Origin: Glossina fuscipes
Taxonomy: Eukaryota > Arthropoda > Insecta > Diptera > Glossinidae
Direction: 5' to 3'
Length of the DNA: 64,000 nt
Assembly: GCF_014805625.2 (NCBI RefSeq)
Contig: NW_023998470.1
Coordinates: 223,039-287,038 of the forward strand
The notes under the pieces are model-generated. The model searched no databases. It had not been told where the DNA came from and worked only from the letters and a program-made list of their open reading frames with translations. The position numbers and the translations under genes were made by a program. Shown in pieces: positions 62,205 to 64,000 of the stretch. Positions within the stretch are counted from its first letter, which is position 1. Each line of letters begins with the position of its first letter.

Positions 62205-63446
62205 GGTTCAAAGGATTCATGGATCGCTATAGACAAATGAGAAATCGTGTTAAACAAAAAGAAGAAAACGTACAAAATACGAAATTTTATTCAGAAAAAA
62301 AGAAAACTGCTAACGATCTAAAAGAAAACGATGTAGGATTTATATTCGTTTATTTATATTGATATTCGTCTTATCGGACCCGATTTCATTTCAGATGCCA
62401 ACTGGAAAAGGCTTTGGTGGTGGTTCCAGAGGAGGACGTGGCCGAGGTAGAAATTAATTGAAACTCACTTTATCTCAGACAGATATATATATATATATAT
62501 ATGTATATACATATGTATTTGTTAATATGTGTGGTTATGTTCTTTTAAGAAATAAATTCAAGAATTCAAAGGAAATTTCTTGCCTAAGCTTAGTTTATTC
62601 ATCTCCAACTAATACCAAATTTCACTGCAAAATAATTTAGGGTTCCACAACGATGATGGAGGAAATGATAGAAAACGATCCGGTTATAAAGTACCCACAG
62701 TAGTACCAGTAGTAGAATGTGTATGAGGTCGGAAAATTCCAGAAGAGAGCCAAACTCATGGCAAGTAACCGTTGCGATATAAAATGTTGAAGATTTTTAA
62801 TTACTATTTGGCGATTTTTTCGAAACAGGAACTTTTAAAGGAGGGCGCGAGCGGCACGATTGTCTTTGTGAAAACCAAACGAAGTGTCGACTTTTTAGCA
62901 TCTTTATTGTCGGAAACAGATTATCCGACTATTCACGGCGACCGTTTTCAATGCCAACGCAAAACTGCTTTGGCAGACTTCAAAGCAGGAAGAATGAAAG
63001 CGCTAATTGCGACCTCGGTAGCTACTCCTGGTCTTGATGCCAAAATTATATGACACGTAGTTAATTACGACATGCCATCGTCAATTAATGAATACGTTCG
63101 TCGTATCGGACGCACTGGTCGCGTGGGAAATAATGGCAAAGCTAGTAGTTTCTTTGATCCCCAGCATGACTCGGCTATTGCTAGCGAATTGGCAAAAATT
63201 CTAGAAGGTGCTGGCCAAGAAGTGCCGCAGTTCTTAAAGACATATAGTTGCGGTGGTGACCATGACAATCGGGTTGGCCGTTTCGGTGACAGGGATGTAC
63301 GAAAAGATATTCCTCAGGTGAATTGATTTATTAAGAGTTTTTTTTTTGTGTAAATACATAAATTTTTAACATACACTCTTTTTTTTAATTAGAGCGATGA
63401 TCAGTTTATTACTTCTGGCGTTGCTTCTGAAGAAGAAGAAGATTAG
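62205..63446 (+). pseudogene. vas: vasa-like DEAD-box helicase pseudogene, core deleted
   Basis: Vasa is a germline DEAD-box RNA helicase. Remaining exons, with matching phases: 62205-62332 (Lys-rich, uncertain), 62395-62446 (GKGFGGGSRGGRGRG), 62641 on (FHNDDGGNDRKRSGYKVPT, Q-motif start, TGA at 62724), 62829-63317 (C-terminal helicase domain) and 63393-63446 (SDDQFITSGVASEEEED, acidic end). Bases 62700-62829 are only about 130 bp, so motifs I to III (GKT, DEAD, SAT) are all absent. In the C-domain TIVFVKTKR and IHGDR are kept, although two residues before IHGDR are missing. Motif V reads ATSVATPGLD in place of the usual ATSVASRGLD. A TGA at 63051 interrupts it before [10 protein letters not shown], and motif VI is RRIGRTGR, with the usual His changed to Arg. 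GT/AG introns are kept, so this is not a retrocopy. It cannot make a working helicase. Confidence 0.88.
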
Positions 63447-64000
63447 AATCATTTTTCTTATATTAAGTTTATTAAGTTTAATACAAAGTTGTATTAAATG
63501 ACTTTTTTTCTGAATCATTTTTACCATTATATTATAAAAAAGTTGAAGGTTTAATTTGAATTTAACATTTTTTTATTTACTATATTTTTAAATAAATGGA
63601 AACCATAAAAATTACGCTCGTTGATATATATAATAAATTCATCGCAAGCACGTGACACGTTTTGTAGATCTGACAAATAAAAGTAAATTCAATATGAACA
63701 CAAGAAAACAATCAAAATGTAGCTCAATAGTTTCTAAAGTTTTCGAGATTTTAAAGTCATTATATATTACATTGGTTAAAAATAAAATTGTATTTCATTC
63801 GGCAACTCTGTTCAAGCGCTGTGGTCACATTTTTCTCTTTGTGGAAAAATTTTTGCAATTTAATTTCTTTATTGCGTTATACATTTTGAAAAGTTCTCAA
63901 ACTTATTATAATCGATTGAACTTTCTGTGTGTTTATTGCGAAAAGTGTTCATCGCGGATATCGTACGTGTTTTCCTTTAAATACATTTAAAAAAAAAAAA
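63447..64000 (+). promoter_or_regulatory. Right-edge region with promoter-like words
   Basis: After the vasa-like stop and an AATAAA near 63590 lies a CACGTG E-box (about 63651). Near 63803-63836 occur GGCAACTCTG and then TGTGGTCACAT, which resembles the TGGTCACACT core-promoter word of housekeeping fly genes. A gene may start near the window's right edge. The final 11 bases are A. Confidence 0.25.

Noticed and set aside
63652..63990. 112-codon open frame near the right edge
   Set aside because: Lys/Phe/Ile-rich composition typical of AT-rich non-coding DNA, no motifs, and it overlaps promoter-like words.
1..64000. CRISPR arrays, prokaryotic operons, phage or viral genes
   Set aside because: No regularly spaced repeat-spacer structure or such genes were seen; the window is eukaryotic.

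Overview
This 64 kb window is AT-rich, gene-poor nuclear DNA from an insect, almost certainly a higher (cyclorrhaphan) fly. The evidence is introns with GT/AG borders, metazoan cytosolic tRNA genes, a lysosomal sulfatase (Sgsh), vasa-like and vig-like sequences, and mauritiana/mellifera- and irritans-type mariner relics. The composition and repeat content suggest a calyptrate fly such as tsetse, but the genus is inference. A run of 10 N (13496-13505) marks an assembly gap.

Layout. 0-13.5 kb: a threonine/asparagine-rich coding exon on the minus strand (2216-2987) with a strong splice donor, a candidate promoter for it near 7.25-7.47 kb, a second candidate minus-strand exon (10554-10949), short tandem repeats, and otherwise AT-rich non-coding DNA. 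14-21 kb is the densest gene region: Sgsh (heparan N-sulfatase, +), a small two-exon secreted protein (18349-19019, +), and a 425-residue secreted protein (19730-21007, -), the last two lying tail to tail. 21-55 kb is a gene desert with four identical tRNA-Ser(GCT) genes (26.4-30.5 kb), a tRNA-derived SINE family, INE-1/DINE-1-like repeats sharing a 3' hairpin, and two decayed mariners. At 55.6-56.3 kb a second secreted protein (+) shares two motifs with the 425-residue protein, which makes them probable paralogues 35 kb apart.

58-64 kb holds a 227-bp pogo/Tigger-like MITE and then the most informative region. A broken vig (SERBP1/HABP4 family) copy lies on the minus strand inside what looks like the 5' part of a broken vasa copy on the plus strand. 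vig takes its name from sitting in a vasa intron in Drosophila. Both copies keep introns, so this is a DNA-level duplicate or decayed locus and not a retrocopy. The vasa copy has lost the whole N-terminal helicase domain, carries stop codons and has altered motifs V and VI.

Most of the window is therefore interspersed repeats and non-coding DNA. The genes do not form an operon-like unit. The recurring themes are secreted proteins, tRNA/SINE biology and a decayed germline-gene locus. No prokaryotic, viral or CRISPR-type system was seen.
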